A stretch of 54,806 bases of DNA, taken from contig CAOKRC010000008.1 in NCBI GenBank assembly GCA_948471035.1, positions 1 to 54,806 of the forward strand, read 5' to 3'. The notes under the pieces were generated by a model. That model saw only the letters and a program-made list of their open reading frames with translations. It had not been told where the DNA came from and ran no database searches. Each line of letters opens with the position of its first letter. The first letter of the stretch is position 1. Shown piece by piece: positions 46,801 to 54,806 of the stretch. The translations under genes and the position numbers were made by a program. The DNA comes from an uncultured Clostridium sp. (lineage in GTDB: Bacteria > Bacillota > Clostridia > TANB77 > CAG-508).

Positions 46801-49238
46801 TTTTCATCTCCATTATGTTTAACTACTAACTCTGCAATTTCTTTAAATAAGCCTGCAACTTCTTCTTGTAAATATGTTTTATTATATATTTCAGCACCTG
46901 TATTCCAATCTTTTGTTTTATAGTTATTTGGATATGAACCAATTTCAGCAAATACATTATTAAAGTTTTGTCTATTTCCTGTATGTCCCATTGCATCTTC
47001 TTCAGATTTTGAAGTATCTCTATCATTTTCTGGATCATATACTACATTTGTATACAATATTCCATTATATACGAATTTTATATAATATTTTTTCTGTGAA
47101 TTTAAGTTAGCAAATATGTAATGTCCATTATCATCTGTTAATTGTATTCCTGGTATTTGATAAGAACTATCATACATTTTATCACAGCTTGGTTTATAAT
47201 ATTCTATTGTTCCCTCTATTTTACCACAAGTTTGTGAATAAGTAATTGTTACTCCACAATTTATAGCATATTCCTCTATCTCGCCTGATTTACCACATAT
47301 AATCTCACGTGCAAGACGACTACAATGTGTATGAGCATTTTTTCCACATATTATTTCTGGATCTCCATCTTCATCCTCACCATAACATTCACCAGTATGT
47401 TCATGTACTGGTATTTTACATATTCCTTCTATACAATGTATATGTTCTATATAGTCACATATTGTTTGACTACCTCCATCTTCGTCATAACAATCATCTG
47501 TATGTCTATGTTCTTCTTTTTTACAGCCATAACAATCCTTTGTATGTACGTGATAAATTGGCTTTGTTCCTATTTCTTGTCCTTCTTCCATACCACATTT
47601 TAGATTTCCATTGCCATTATGGCATTCATCTGTATGATGATGATAAATTGTATCATAATATTCAAACTGTCCTTCTACTTTTTCACATATTATTAGCATT
47701 TGTTTAGGCTCTCCATAACATGATTCTTCATGTTCATGATATATTGGTTTATTATAGCATCCTCCACCTGATAATGGATTTCCTTCATGAGTATGGTTTG
47801 CTAAAGAAAAACATGAACCTAGTGTTTCTATACTTCCACTATGACTATGGTACACAGGTATTGTATAACACCCTCCATATGTTGATGAATTTCCTTCATG
47901 TTTATGGTAATTGTATGCTGTTGCGGTTACTTGGTTTCCTGCTTCATCATATAAAGTTACTTCTACACCTTTTAATTCTTCTCCATTATTAAATTTTTGG
48001 TTTCCAGTATTTACTTTTCCTGTATCTTTATCTAAAAATACATCTCCTTCTATTTTCATAGTTAGGTCTATTACTGTTCCACCTGGAGTAATTTCTAATG
48101 TTGCATTTCCATAATATTTTTTTGCTATTAAATTTTGTTCTCCCTCTGAACCTTCTTCACTCCATTTTTTTGCCATCATTAGTACTTGAGTAGATGGTCC
48201 ATATTTTTCACATAGTTTGTATTTTTCTCCATCGTGCCAATCCTCTTCCCATCCATCTTCACCATTATCATGAAACTTACTTACTATTTCTCTTTTCCAA
48301 TAACGATATACATATTGACCTGTATATTCTTCAAGTTCAGCATAAACATGTTCTATATATCCAAAATTCACTTTTATTTTTACATTTGTTGCATCTGTAG
48401 AATAAAATTTTATATAAAATGTTTCCCCATTTAAACTACTATCTCCATCTTTGCCATATCCTGTTATTTCGCTTCCTGTAGATGAAAGAACTGTTGCTGT
48501 ATAGTCTCCTACATCTGTAACTGCTGTTATACCACTAATCCAACTAAATTTATTTTTTTCTGCATATCTTCCATCTGGATTTTTTCCTGCATATCTTCCA
48601 TCTGGATAAGTAATATTAAATGGTCCTACAATGTAATAATCTTCATTTTGGTTAACTACTACTTTAACATCATCTTTAACTGTTAAATCTTGTACTAATG
48701 ATTGAAATATATCTGTAGCTCCACTATGAATACTATCATAAAATGCTTTATATGCAATTCCTTCATCTGCTTGTTCTGCCTCTTGTCTTGGGTTACTAAC
48801 TGTTGATGCCCATGTAGCAAATGCTGTATCCATACTTGTTAATGTTCCATTTTCTTGTGCATTTGCTAAAATATATGCTTCATCTTGATGTTCAAATACG
48901 TTTAATGTCCTATTATGAGAATATTGCATATATCTTAACTCTCCTGTCCAAGCTGGTTTTAATCCACCGCAAACAGTACAACTTGTAGGTGTTTCATAAT
49001 TTACCTTATATGCTTCAAATTGTTCTTTAGTTAGTGTTGCATTATAACTTCCACCATGGTTAATACAATAAAATAATTCTTCTTTACTATCTACTAATAT
49101 TGTATGTGGTTTAAATCTACGGTTTTCTACTCCTTCTTCTCCATCAAATACTACAAATGCAAAACTATAGTTTGCTATACTTATTCCTAGTATAAGTATT
49201 ATCCCTAATATAAGTATTTTTAGTTTGTTTACTTTCAT
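43827..49238 (-). CDS. Giant secreted surface protein with SdrD-type B domains and a His/Cys-rich block
   Basis: 1803 residues. Signal peptide (LILGIILILGISIANYSFA), an N-terminal region with CINHGG that recalls thioester-type adhesin domains, then a first SdrD_B domain (MKIEGDVFLDKDTGKVNTG) that is interrupted at about residues 441-691 by a His/Cys-rich block, a second SdrD_B domain (EGTVFEDSTGKTGVVTGEER), DUF11-like repeats, and a C-terminal membrane segment with a basic tail after PPTGSNYIYY. No canonical LPXTG. Two short in-frame tandem duplications occur (44948-44995 and about 48565-48610). It is 18 bases downstream of its paralogue. Probably an adhesin or cell-wall structure protein; no in-frame CGG. 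Confidence 0.85.
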   Translation of the reverse strand: MKVNKLKILILGIILILGISIANYSFAFVVFDGEEGVENRRFKPHTILVDSKEELFYCINHGGSYNATLTKEQFEAYKVNYETPTSCTVCGGLKPAWTGELRYMQYSHNRTLNVFEHQDEAYILANAQENGTLTSMDTAFATWASTVSNPRQEAEQADEGIAYKAFYDSIHSGATDIFQSLVQDLTVKDDVKVVVNQNEDYYIVGPFNITYPDGRYAGKNPDGRYAEKNKFSWISGITAVTDVGDYTATVLSSTGSEITGYGKDGDSSLNGETFYIKFYSTDATNVKIKVNFGYIEHVYAELEEYTGQYVYRYWKREIVSKFHDNGEDGWEEDWHDGEKYKLCEKYGPSTQVLMMAKKWSEEGSEGEQNLIAKKYYGNATLEITPGGTVIDLTMKIEGDVFLDKDTGKVNTGNQKFNNGEELKGVEVTLYDEAGNQVTATAYNYHKHEGNSSTYGGCYTIPVYHSHSGSIETLGSCFSLANHTHEGNPLSGGGCYNKPIYHEHEESCYGEPKQMLIICEKVEGQFEYYDTIYHHHTDECHNGNGNLKCGMEEGQEIGTKPIYHVHTKDCYGCKKEEHRHTDDCYDEDGGSQTICDYIEHIHCIEGICKIPVHEHTGECYGEDEDGDPEIICGKNAHTHCSRLAREIICGKSGEIEEYAINCGVTITYSQTCGKIEGTIEYYKPSCDKMYDSSYQIPGIQLTDDNGHYIFANLNSQKKYYIKFVYNGILYTNVVYDPENDRDTSKSEEDAMGHTGNRQNFNNVFAEIGSYPNNYKTKDWNTGAEIYNKTYLQEEVAGLFKEIAELVVKHNGDEKVAYVEAINNHKDDANIASKVQFVADCRIKAYTVNKYPIPNEFVIDSVPKEIDKTYVPIYSEDYTKDASGKVIGYGKYSQLHVNLGIHARTTFDMALYKDVLKADVVINGKTETYHYDSKKQSSSFKLGVSELDYLNGLRGMYQDMRAYTNILRTSDVERDTYDLNMRSEEVANGQSSNYNSGVTGMVNGNYQVNNNYDNLKLDGTNKDERLKIFVTYKLAIRNQSSVTGAITELVDYFDTNYEFVDAYVGDIDGNNLGSVAKYDNSMYSNRGLNEYKSSKGTYKTIYLRPDAETRLDNADEQYIYVILQLKGPENDAGTLLSGKLLNKDTLTVMNLAEINGYKTYNSATPTDNTTPGLIDIDSNPGNLNISNIGELTQENIVNYPNIRDMYEDDTNRAPALVYKVLESRTIEGTVFEDSTGKTGVVTGEERNGNGKLDDGEIGIHGVIVELVEIKNGNMIVRATTKTNESGWYGFTGFMPGDYVIRYIYGADNDTALTKNSSFEKGLNDNSYNGQDYQSTIFGLKSDSNLTTNNYKTDSNLINRYTENAGQKNSEERVDQITESSKIDRYGSGYYWYTINDKVSDAKDDIFRKEQVINYSKNEYGREITNEYGREITNHKAEVFNAYKNPQPEHIDKTANRLLANELERRTYRYAYTPVLEVEVEYAKKNTTGNRKEEHKITGVDFGIVERPKEELVIDQDVEHIKVTAADGNVLFDTKTETNNLQWIKGMKFNNGLYDGKDLKDYDKKELINIIMDEELISGAKLEITYKLTVTNNSEKDGETTTRAKTILNYVANNLNFDENDTAEINGKTYRNGDIWKVVSKEDMQNDRKSSFVNNKSVDLSTQSVILQTTDANPLILALKPGESKETTLKLTKVLATESSSDDLTYTNMTEIVEIDNTVGRYDHGAVPGNQKIELQPTEHDTSGASKYTTFDDNGEPNEDHPQDGTIIVTPPTGSNYIYYCIGITGTLILAVGIFLIKKFVIDKKK
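44948..44995 (-). repeat. 24-bp perfect tandem duplication in coding sequence
   Basis: Two adjacent copies encode NEYGREIT twice. In frame, so the protein is lengthened by eight residues. Probably recent slippage or a phase-neutral length polymorphism. Confidence 0.85.
47165..47915 (-). other. His/Cys-rich HxH repeat block inside a B domain
   Basis: About 250 residues with ten HxH units (such as YHSHSGS, YHEHEESCYG, YHVHTKDCYG, EHRHTDDCYD, VHEHTGECYG) and about 25 cysteines, many as ICG or CY. The SdrD_B fold resumes at once afterwards (IQLTDDNGHYIFANLNSQKK). Confidence 0.8.
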
Positions 49239-49256
49239 TATTTTTCCTCCTTTCTT

Positions 49257-52200
49257 TTATATCTTTTGTAAAACTTTTTTATTAATATAGTAAATTCCTA
49301 CTACAAGAATTCCCATACTTATTATTGTAATTAATATATATACATATACTTCTCCAGTTTTAACACCTATCATTGCATCTGCTGAGCTTATATCATCTTC
49401 ATTTTGTACCTTATTTGCAGGTGTAGAATCTACATCTTTAATTCCAAGGTCATTATAACTTTCATATATTTCTGCTGTGTTATTTATTAAGCCTAAATTG
49501 TTTTCATCCATTTTCTTTGTTAATAATAATGTAACTTCTTTTGTTTCGCCTGGATTAATTAAAGTATTTGCTAACTTAGAATTATATACATTTCCATTTG
49601 AAGATTGATACCAGTCTTTGTTTAGTTCTGATGAGAATGTCATTCCCTCTGGTAGATAATCTACAATTTTCTTTGCATATCCTGCTACTTTACCTTCATT
49701 TGTTACTCTTATTTTGTACTCTATAACAATGCTTGTATCTTTTATTGTTTTTTCATTTAAGTCTAATTTTGCAAATTTTGTATCTTTAAAATTATATTCT
49801 TTAGTTTCTCCATTTGCTTGCATTTGTATTTTTGTAATTACTTTATCTAGTTTTAAATCAAATTTTTGATTTTCTACTAAACCTAAATCTATATTGTTTA
49901 TATCTTTGTCATTTAATTCTAAGGTGTCACTTACTCCTACTAGTTGTTTTTTTCCTTCTATTTCTATGTCTAATAAAATAGCGTCTGAATTTTTATCATC
50001 ATTTATTCCTTCTTTTTGATATTCAGTTACTACATATTTTTCTGTATCATATAAGAATGCTACCATATATTTACCTGATTGTAAGTTATTAAAAGTATAT
50101 CTTCCTCCAGATACTGTTTGTTGTTCTTTATTTTTTCCTGTTACTATATCTTTTACAATTTCTCCATTTACTGCATTTATTAATATAACTTTAACGTTAT
50201 CCATTCCTTTTTCTTCTTCATCTCTTGAGCCATTATTATTTAAGTCTTGCCATACAATTCCTGTAATAGAATGTGTACCTTCTACTGGTTTTTCTGGTGC
50301 TACTGGGTCTATAACTGAAGATGCTTTTTTAGTAACTTTATTTACTATTTCATTAGATAATATTTCAGGTTGTCCATCTTGTTCAATTTTTACTGCATTT
50401 TTAACTTCTACAAACTCTTTTCCATCTGGCACATTTTTTGCTTTTAAGTAAACAGTTAATTCTATTTTCTCTTTTCCACCTAATCCTGAAAGTGCAATTG
50501 TTTTTCCAGCATTAGTTGTTTTGCCATTTAATGAATATTGTGCTTTTACAAATTCAAGTTCATTAGACATCACATTTGTAATTTTAATTCCTGTTACACT
50601 ACCTGTTCCTATATTTTCTATTGTAGTATGGTATACAATGTTTGAACCTTCTGTAACTTCTTTTGGTGTTTCTGTAGTTTGTTTTACAGTTATAATTCCT
50701 TTTTTTACTTCAAAGCTGATAGTATTTGATGCTACTTCAAAATCTGCATTTTTTGCTGTTATTTTGCTAGATATTGTTTTTTGATATGTATTATCTTTTA
50801 ATTCATCTACTTTTACTGTTACATAAAGTGTTTTGCTTGCATTTCCAGCAATTATATTATAATCCCATGTAACTGTATTTGTGTTTTGGTTATATACACC
50901 ATATTGTGATGCACCTATAAAGCTTACACCATCTTTTAGTTCTTGGGTAATCTTAACATCTTTTTTTGAAATAGAATTTACATTAGTAAGGTCTATTTTA
51001 TATGTTACTTCATCTCCAACTTGTCTTGGATAGGTTTCTGGTATTTGTACTAAGTTTAAACTAAGTTTTAAGTTTCCTTGTACTAGTTTTGTTTTTATTT
51101 CATTTGAGGCAAATGTTTCTTCATATCCTTCTACTGTAACACTTGCTTTTTGTAATAATTCTAACTCTTTTACATCTTGTTTAAGTTCCCCAGCTTCTAC
51201 TTCATATGTTATTTCTTTTGTCTCTCCAACTTGTATAGAATTTATTTTTTGTACATATGTAGTTATTTTATTGTTATATAGTCTTTCATCTTCTGTTCCT
51301 GTTCCATCTATATATGTATATACAGTATTTTCAGGTATATTTGCAGATATTGTAACATTATTAACTGGTAATTTTCCATTGTTTGTTACTTGTACTGTAT
51401 ATTTAATTATTTCTCCTTCTTTAACCTCGCCTTCTACATTTGCTTTTGTATTAACTTGTAAATCTGGTCCTTGTCCTGAAGTTAGTCCTACTTTTGTTGC
51501 TGTTACACTTTCTAATGTTCTTTCTTTTGCCTTGATGTTCTCAAAATATACAGTATATATAGCATATGTAGACATATCGTGTTTTAAGTTTTCTGGTATT
51601 TGTACATTGTAGCTAAATTGTACAGTATCTCCTGTATTCATTTGGTAGTCATTTAATACTATCAAATATGATTTAACATCTGCTAAATTTTCGTAAGATG
51701 TAGTCCAATTATTATTCTTATCGGCTAAGTCTTTGCTTGCCTTTGCATTTTTGCTATAATATATTGTTACTTTGTTTTCATCTATTCCACTTGCTACAAT
51801 TTTGTTATTTAAAGTTAATGTTAAATTAGATGCTAAGTCTTCTTTAGTAGAAGTGTTTGTATTTCCAGCTGCTGGTATTCTACCTAATATAACTATGTTA
51901 TTTATTGGGTTAGAATAATTGTTTATTACATCCATTTTTACTGTAGCTGTTTTTGCATCTGTTCTTGTTTCTAATTTTCCTATACGTTCTTCACCACTAA
52001 TTGATGTTACTGTTTCATTTTTTGAATTATACCCTTCAAGTGAGTTAGTAGTAACTACTCCAATTGGTGCTACTGCATTTAAACTTGTATATGTATAACC
52101 TTTATTTGCCATAGCTCTTGCTTTTGTAGGTTCTGTAAATTCAAATGTTGTTACTAATTCGTTTGTTATATATGCTTTTATTACATCTTCTTTTGTTGGT

Positions 52201-54173
52201 GTTAATTTTTTTAATGTAATATCTGTATTTATTACAAGATTTGCACCTTTTGATAATTCGTTTTGATTATAACTTGTTTGTTCACCCTCTATAGTTACTC
52301 TAATTACTGTGTTTCCTTCATTATTTTTGTATGTTTCGTGGTTTTTTATTTTTAGTTCATTATCAAATAATAGATTAATATCTTTTATTGTTACTTCTTC
52401 TATATAATTTGGTAGTACTATTTCTACACTTGGATTTTTATATAAATCACAGGTAATGTCATTTGTTTTTAATAATACTTTAATTTCTACATTTTCATTT
52501 TTTACTACTGTTGATAAATCCTTTTTATTTGTTTCTACTTCTATTTTTGTAGATGGTGCAATAAGAGTAATATCTTTTGAAGTTTCTGCAACTTGCATTT
52601 TAACGTTTTCATATTCTACCTTTGATATAGTAGCTATTTGTAATTTTTGAAAATCTGCTATTTGTGCTTTTGTATAATTTGTTTTTCCCTTTAGGCTTTT
52701 TACATGACTTATTTTTATTGTTCCTTCTTCAATTGGTTTTGATGTTTCTATTTTAATCTCATTTATTTCGTTTTTATATGTATAAACAAAATTTTCATTT
52801 TCATCTACTATAGATTCTTTTGTGAATATTACTAGTTCTTCTCCATTTGCTCCTAATATTTTAATAAACCCATCTGTTCCTAATACTTTTTCAAAGTCTT
52901 TTTTGTTTACTTTCGTAGTTTTATAGTATGATATAGCTTGGTTTACTTCATTTTTTGAGTTTACAAAGTTATCTATTTTATTTTCTACTACTATTTTATC
53001 TACCATATTAGCGTATGATACTTGTACTTTCACATTTTCAAAATACTCTGTTTCTTTTTGTTGTTTTGTATATAAATATCCTTTGCTTAATGCTTCAGGT
53101 ATTTCTAAGTTTGTTTCTACAATATTCCCTTTAATTTCATTTTCACTAATTTGTAGTGTATCTTCTTTTTCTTTTTTTATTTGTACACTACTATATGCGT
53201 CTATTTCTACTTTTGCTTGTTGAGCTGTTTCTATAGTTTCAATTTTTTGGTTAAATATATATGTTATTACAAATTCGTCTTTTAAATTTTTATCCCATTC
53301 TATTTTATTGTTGTTTTCTTTATTTTCTACTATTATTGTAATTATTCCTGTTTCTTCATTATAATTCCAATTGTCTTTTCCAAAGTTTAAATTATTTTTA
53401 CTTGCTACTACTACTTCTTTTGGTTTTACTCCATTTGCTTCTATAGCTTTTAGGGTAATTTTTGTTTCTTTAACAGGTAAGGCATTATTTACTATTCCTG
53501 TTTTTATAACTGTTTGTAAAATTGTGCTTGATTTTTCACCTATATTATATGGTATAAATGCTTTTTTAGCTTGTTCTACTTCTATTTCTATATCTTTTTC
53601 CCATTCTACCCTTGCATTTATTGTTTTTTCTATATTAACTGTTTTTCCATCATTTGCTTGATATTCACCTGTTAATTTTATATTATTTATTTTACTAAAA
53701 TCTGATAAATCAAACATATCTAATTTTGTATTTGCAATTGGTATTTCTAATACAATTTGTGTACCACTATTTAATTGCTTTAATGAAATTATATTGTTTT
53801 CTACATCAATGTTTTCAATCATTTCAAGATTTTGCTCACTATTTATGATTTTAAAATTTGCTTTAGTTTGGTTTTCTCCTACCATTTCTATTTTAGCATT
53901 TTTTAAATATCCTTTTTTTACATTGACTAACAAATATAATTTTTGAACCATATCTATATCTTGTTTTGAAGTATGTGTTTTCTTTCCACTACCATTCACA
54001 AAATAAGCATCAAACTCAACATTTTCATTGTTTGATACTATGGTTTGGTTTTCTAGTGTATCATTTGTTGCATATGATTTTGTAGCATATACTCCAAGCA
54101 TTATGAAGTTTGCGAATGTTAAAACCACTGCTAACATTGTTGCAAGTACCTTACTTAATAATTTTTGATTCAT
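49257..54173 (-). CDS. Giant secreted surface protein with DUF11 repeats and SdrD_B domain
   Basis: 1638 residues. Signal peptide (VLATMLAVVLTFANFIMLGV), a long N-terminal region of beta-rich repeats with no clear family, then DUF11-type domains (KEGEIIKYTVQVTNNGKLPV, VGDEVTYKIDLTNVNS, EGSNIVYHTTIENIGTGSV), one SdrD_B domain (SITGIVWQDLNNNGSRDEEE), a final DUF11-like module and a C-terminal membrane segment ending in KK. Its last 300 residues are paralogous to the end of the downstream gene. AGGAGG precedes ATG 54173. First gene of a two-gene surface operon. Confidence 0.85.
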   Translation of the reverse strand: MNQKLLSKVLATMLAVVLTFANFIMLGVYATKSYATNDTLENQTIVSNNENVEFDAYFVNGSGKKTHTSKQDIDMVQKLYLLVNVKKGYLKNAKIEMVGENQTKANFKIINSEQNLEMIENIDVENNIISLKQLNSGTQIVLEIPIANTKLDMFDLSDFSKINNIKLTGEYQANDGKTVNIEKTINARVEWEKDIEIEVEQAKKAFIPYNIGEKSSTILQTVIKTGIVNNALPVKETKITLKAIEANGVKPKEVVVASKNNLNFGKDNWNYNEETGIITIIVENKENNNKIEWDKNLKDEFVITYIFNQKIETIETAQQAKVEIDAYSSVQIKKEKEDTLQISENEIKGNIVETNLEIPEALSKGYLYTKQQKETEYFENVKVQVSYANMVDKIVVENKIDNFVNSKNEVNQAISYYKTTKVNKKDFEKVLGTDGFIKILGANGEELVIFTKESIVDENENFVYTYKNEINEIKIETSKPIEEGTIKISHVKSLKGKTNYTKAQIADFQKLQIATISKVEYENVKMQVAETSKDITLIAPSTKIEVETNKKDLSTVVKNENVEIKVLLKTNDITCDLYKNPSVEIVLPNYIEEVTIKDINLLFDNELKIKNHETYKNNEGNTVIRVTIEGEQTSYNQNELSKGANLVINTDITLKKLTPTKEDVIKAYITNELVTTFEFTEPTKARAMANKGYTYTSLNAVAPIGVVTTNSLEGYNSKNETVTSISGEERIGKLETRTDAKTATVKMDVINNYSNPINNIVILGRIPAAGNTNTSTKEDLASNLTLTLNNKIVASGIDENKVTIYYSKNAKASKDLADKNNNWTTSYENLADVKSYLIVLNDYQMNTGDTVQFSYNVQIPENLKHDMSTYAIYTVYFENIKAKERTLESVTATKVGLTSGQGPDLQVNTKANVEGEVKEGEIIKYTVQVTNNGKLPVNNVTISANIPENTVYTYIDGTGTEDERLYNNKITTYVQKINSIQVGETKEITYEVEAGELKQDVKELELLQKASVTVEGYEETFASNEIKTKLVQGNLKLSLNLVQIPETYPRQVGDEVTYKIDLTNVNSISKKDVKITQELKDGVSFIGASQYGVYNQNTNTVTWDYNIIAGNASKTLYVTVKVDELKDNTYQKTISSKITAKNADFEVASNTISFEVKKGIITVKQTTETPKEVTEGSNIVYHTTIENIGTGSVTGIKITNVMSNELEFVKAQYSLNGKTTNAGKTIALSGLGGKEKIELTVYLKAKNVPDGKEFVEVKNAVKIEQDGQPEILSNEIVNKVTKKASSVIDPVAPEKPVEGTHSITGIVWQDLNNNGSRDEEEKGMDNVKVILINAVNGEIVKDIVTGKNKEQQTVSGGRYTFNNLQSGKYMVAFLYDTEKYVVTEYQKEGINDDKNSDAILLDIEIEGKKQLVGVSDTLELNDKDINNIDLGLVENQKFDLKLDKVITKIQMQANGETKEYNFKDTKFAKLDLNEKTIKDTSIVIEYKIRVTNEGKVAGYAKKIVDYLPEGMTFSSELNKDWYQSSNGNVYNSKLANTLINPGETKEVTLLLTKKMDENNLGLINNTAEIYESYNDLGIKDVDSTPANKVQNEDDISSADAMIGVKTGEVYVYILITIISMGILVVGIYYINKKVLQKI

Positions 54174-54761
54174 CTTATTTATTCCTCCTAATTTTTATTT
54201 TATACTGCCATATTCCATTATACCTTTTTTTTCGCACTTTTTCAAGTGTTTATGCTAAAAAAACAACGTTTTATGTAAAATATTTTTCTTGGTGTCGCTT
54301 GGTGTCGTTATGTGTAATATTTTGTTATGTTTTTATGTATTTTTTGTTTTTTTATATATTTATATATTATAATACTATTTTTTTTATTATTTTCAAGGAC
54401 AATATTTTCCTATTTTATTATTTATTACTTATACTTATCTACGGAAATAACAGGCTTCCCACCATTCTTTAGTTCTATTAATTTTATATTAAATTTGTAT
54501 TACAAATTGGCTCGTTTTTGCTTATATTGCTTAGGATAATTGGGGTTCAATTAAGTATAAATATATTCCCCCCCAGTCAGCTACGCTGACAGCCCCCTTA
54601 AATAAATGGGGCATTTTATCTTCTACGAATTATAACAAATAAATTTGTAACTTTTAATTTTTAATTGCATATACTATATAGTATTAATACTTATTGTGGT
54701 TGATTGCATATAAAAGCCATATTACATGCTTTTATCCCTACCACATAAGGAGGGTTGTTTA
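54174..54761. other. Intergenic region with promoter and hairpin repeat
   Basis: About 590 bases between divergent genes. A tandem CTTGGTGTCG pair lies near 54290-54305, and a GTCAGC-TAC-GCTGAC hairpin in a C-rich/G-poor context (about 54569-54597, CCCCCCCAGTCAGC...AGCCCCC) resembles another short palindromic repeat. Promoters for both flanking genes are expected; none assigned. Confidence 0.5.
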
Positions 54762-54806
54762 ATGGATTCTAATTTCATGGGTAATTTAGCAAATGCTATA
54801 AAAAAT
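54762..54806 (+). CDS. Start of an unidentified gene, truncated by window end
   Basis: ATG 54762 follows AAGGAGGG by a normal distance and opens MDSNFMGNLANAIKN to the window edge. Too short to identify. Confidence 0.55.
   Translation, partial: MDSNFMGNLANAIKN

Noticed and set aside
47165-47915. Antisense open frames rich in His/Tyr/Leu opposite the HxH block
   Set aside because: They are mirror frames of the biased codon pattern and lack ribosome binding sites.

Overview
The window looks like a chromosome segment of a very AT-rich, endospore-forming, fermentative member of the Clostridia. It carries spoVAC/spoVAD/spoVAE, spoIIE, a SpoVD-like penicillin-binding protein, a Spo0E-like peptide, a bifunctional adhE, a T-box in front of aspS, and strong AGGAGG-type ribosome binding sites. 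No tRNA, rRNA or CRISPR array was seen.

Layout. 1-322: end of a coiled-coil gene. 372-10814 (minus strand): a complete type IV pilus operon (pilM/N fusion, pilO, a pilP-like gene, three pilins, pilD, pilB, pilT, pilC) with a ROK kinase at its end. 11029-14532 (minus): rsmB and a NatA/NatB-type ABC exporter. 14819-17200 (minus): a two-gene island of different composition, with a putative ADP-ribosyltransferase and a zinc-ribbon protein. 17639-20204 (plus): dodecin and the spoVA genes. 20238-22367 (minus): infC-rpmI-rplT with a leader attenuator, an XRE regulator and a Spo0E-like peptide. 22516-26925 (plus): a Clp ATPase and T-box/aspS. 27062-29665 (minus): adhE. 29821-32019 (plus): the SpoVD-like PBP. 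32091-43351: housekeeping and hypothetical genes, ending with spoIIE on the minus strand. 43827-54173 (minus): two giant secreted surface proteins. A new gene starts at 54762.

Main observation. Twelve genes appear broken into two or more frames, several of them normally essential or core sporulation genes (aspS, rsmB, tatD, spoIIE, spoVAD, spoVAE, the spoVD-like PBP). I found 16 breaks in total. Every one sits exactly at an in-frame CGG codon. In every case, skipping the C (a +1 shift, so that CGGN is read as the glycine codon GGN) restores the family sequence to the expected end. Scanning both strands of the native genes by eye, I found no CGG used as arginine, whereas CGT, CGA, CGC and AGA are used. 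The only in-frame CGG codons read straight through (three) are in the compositionally different island at 14.8-17.2 kb. This points to a genome-wide recoding rule, CGGN = Gly with +1 frameshift, rather than to pseudogenes.

Other structure. There is a modular family of about seven long-stem RNA-like elements (18.4, 20.9, 32.9, 36.0, 37.0, 37.6 and 43.6 kb). There are about ten short REP-like palindromes ending in CCCCTAC, and a recurrent hairpin just upstream of ribosome binding sites. A His/Cys-rich block of ten HxH units is inserted in a surface-protein B domain.
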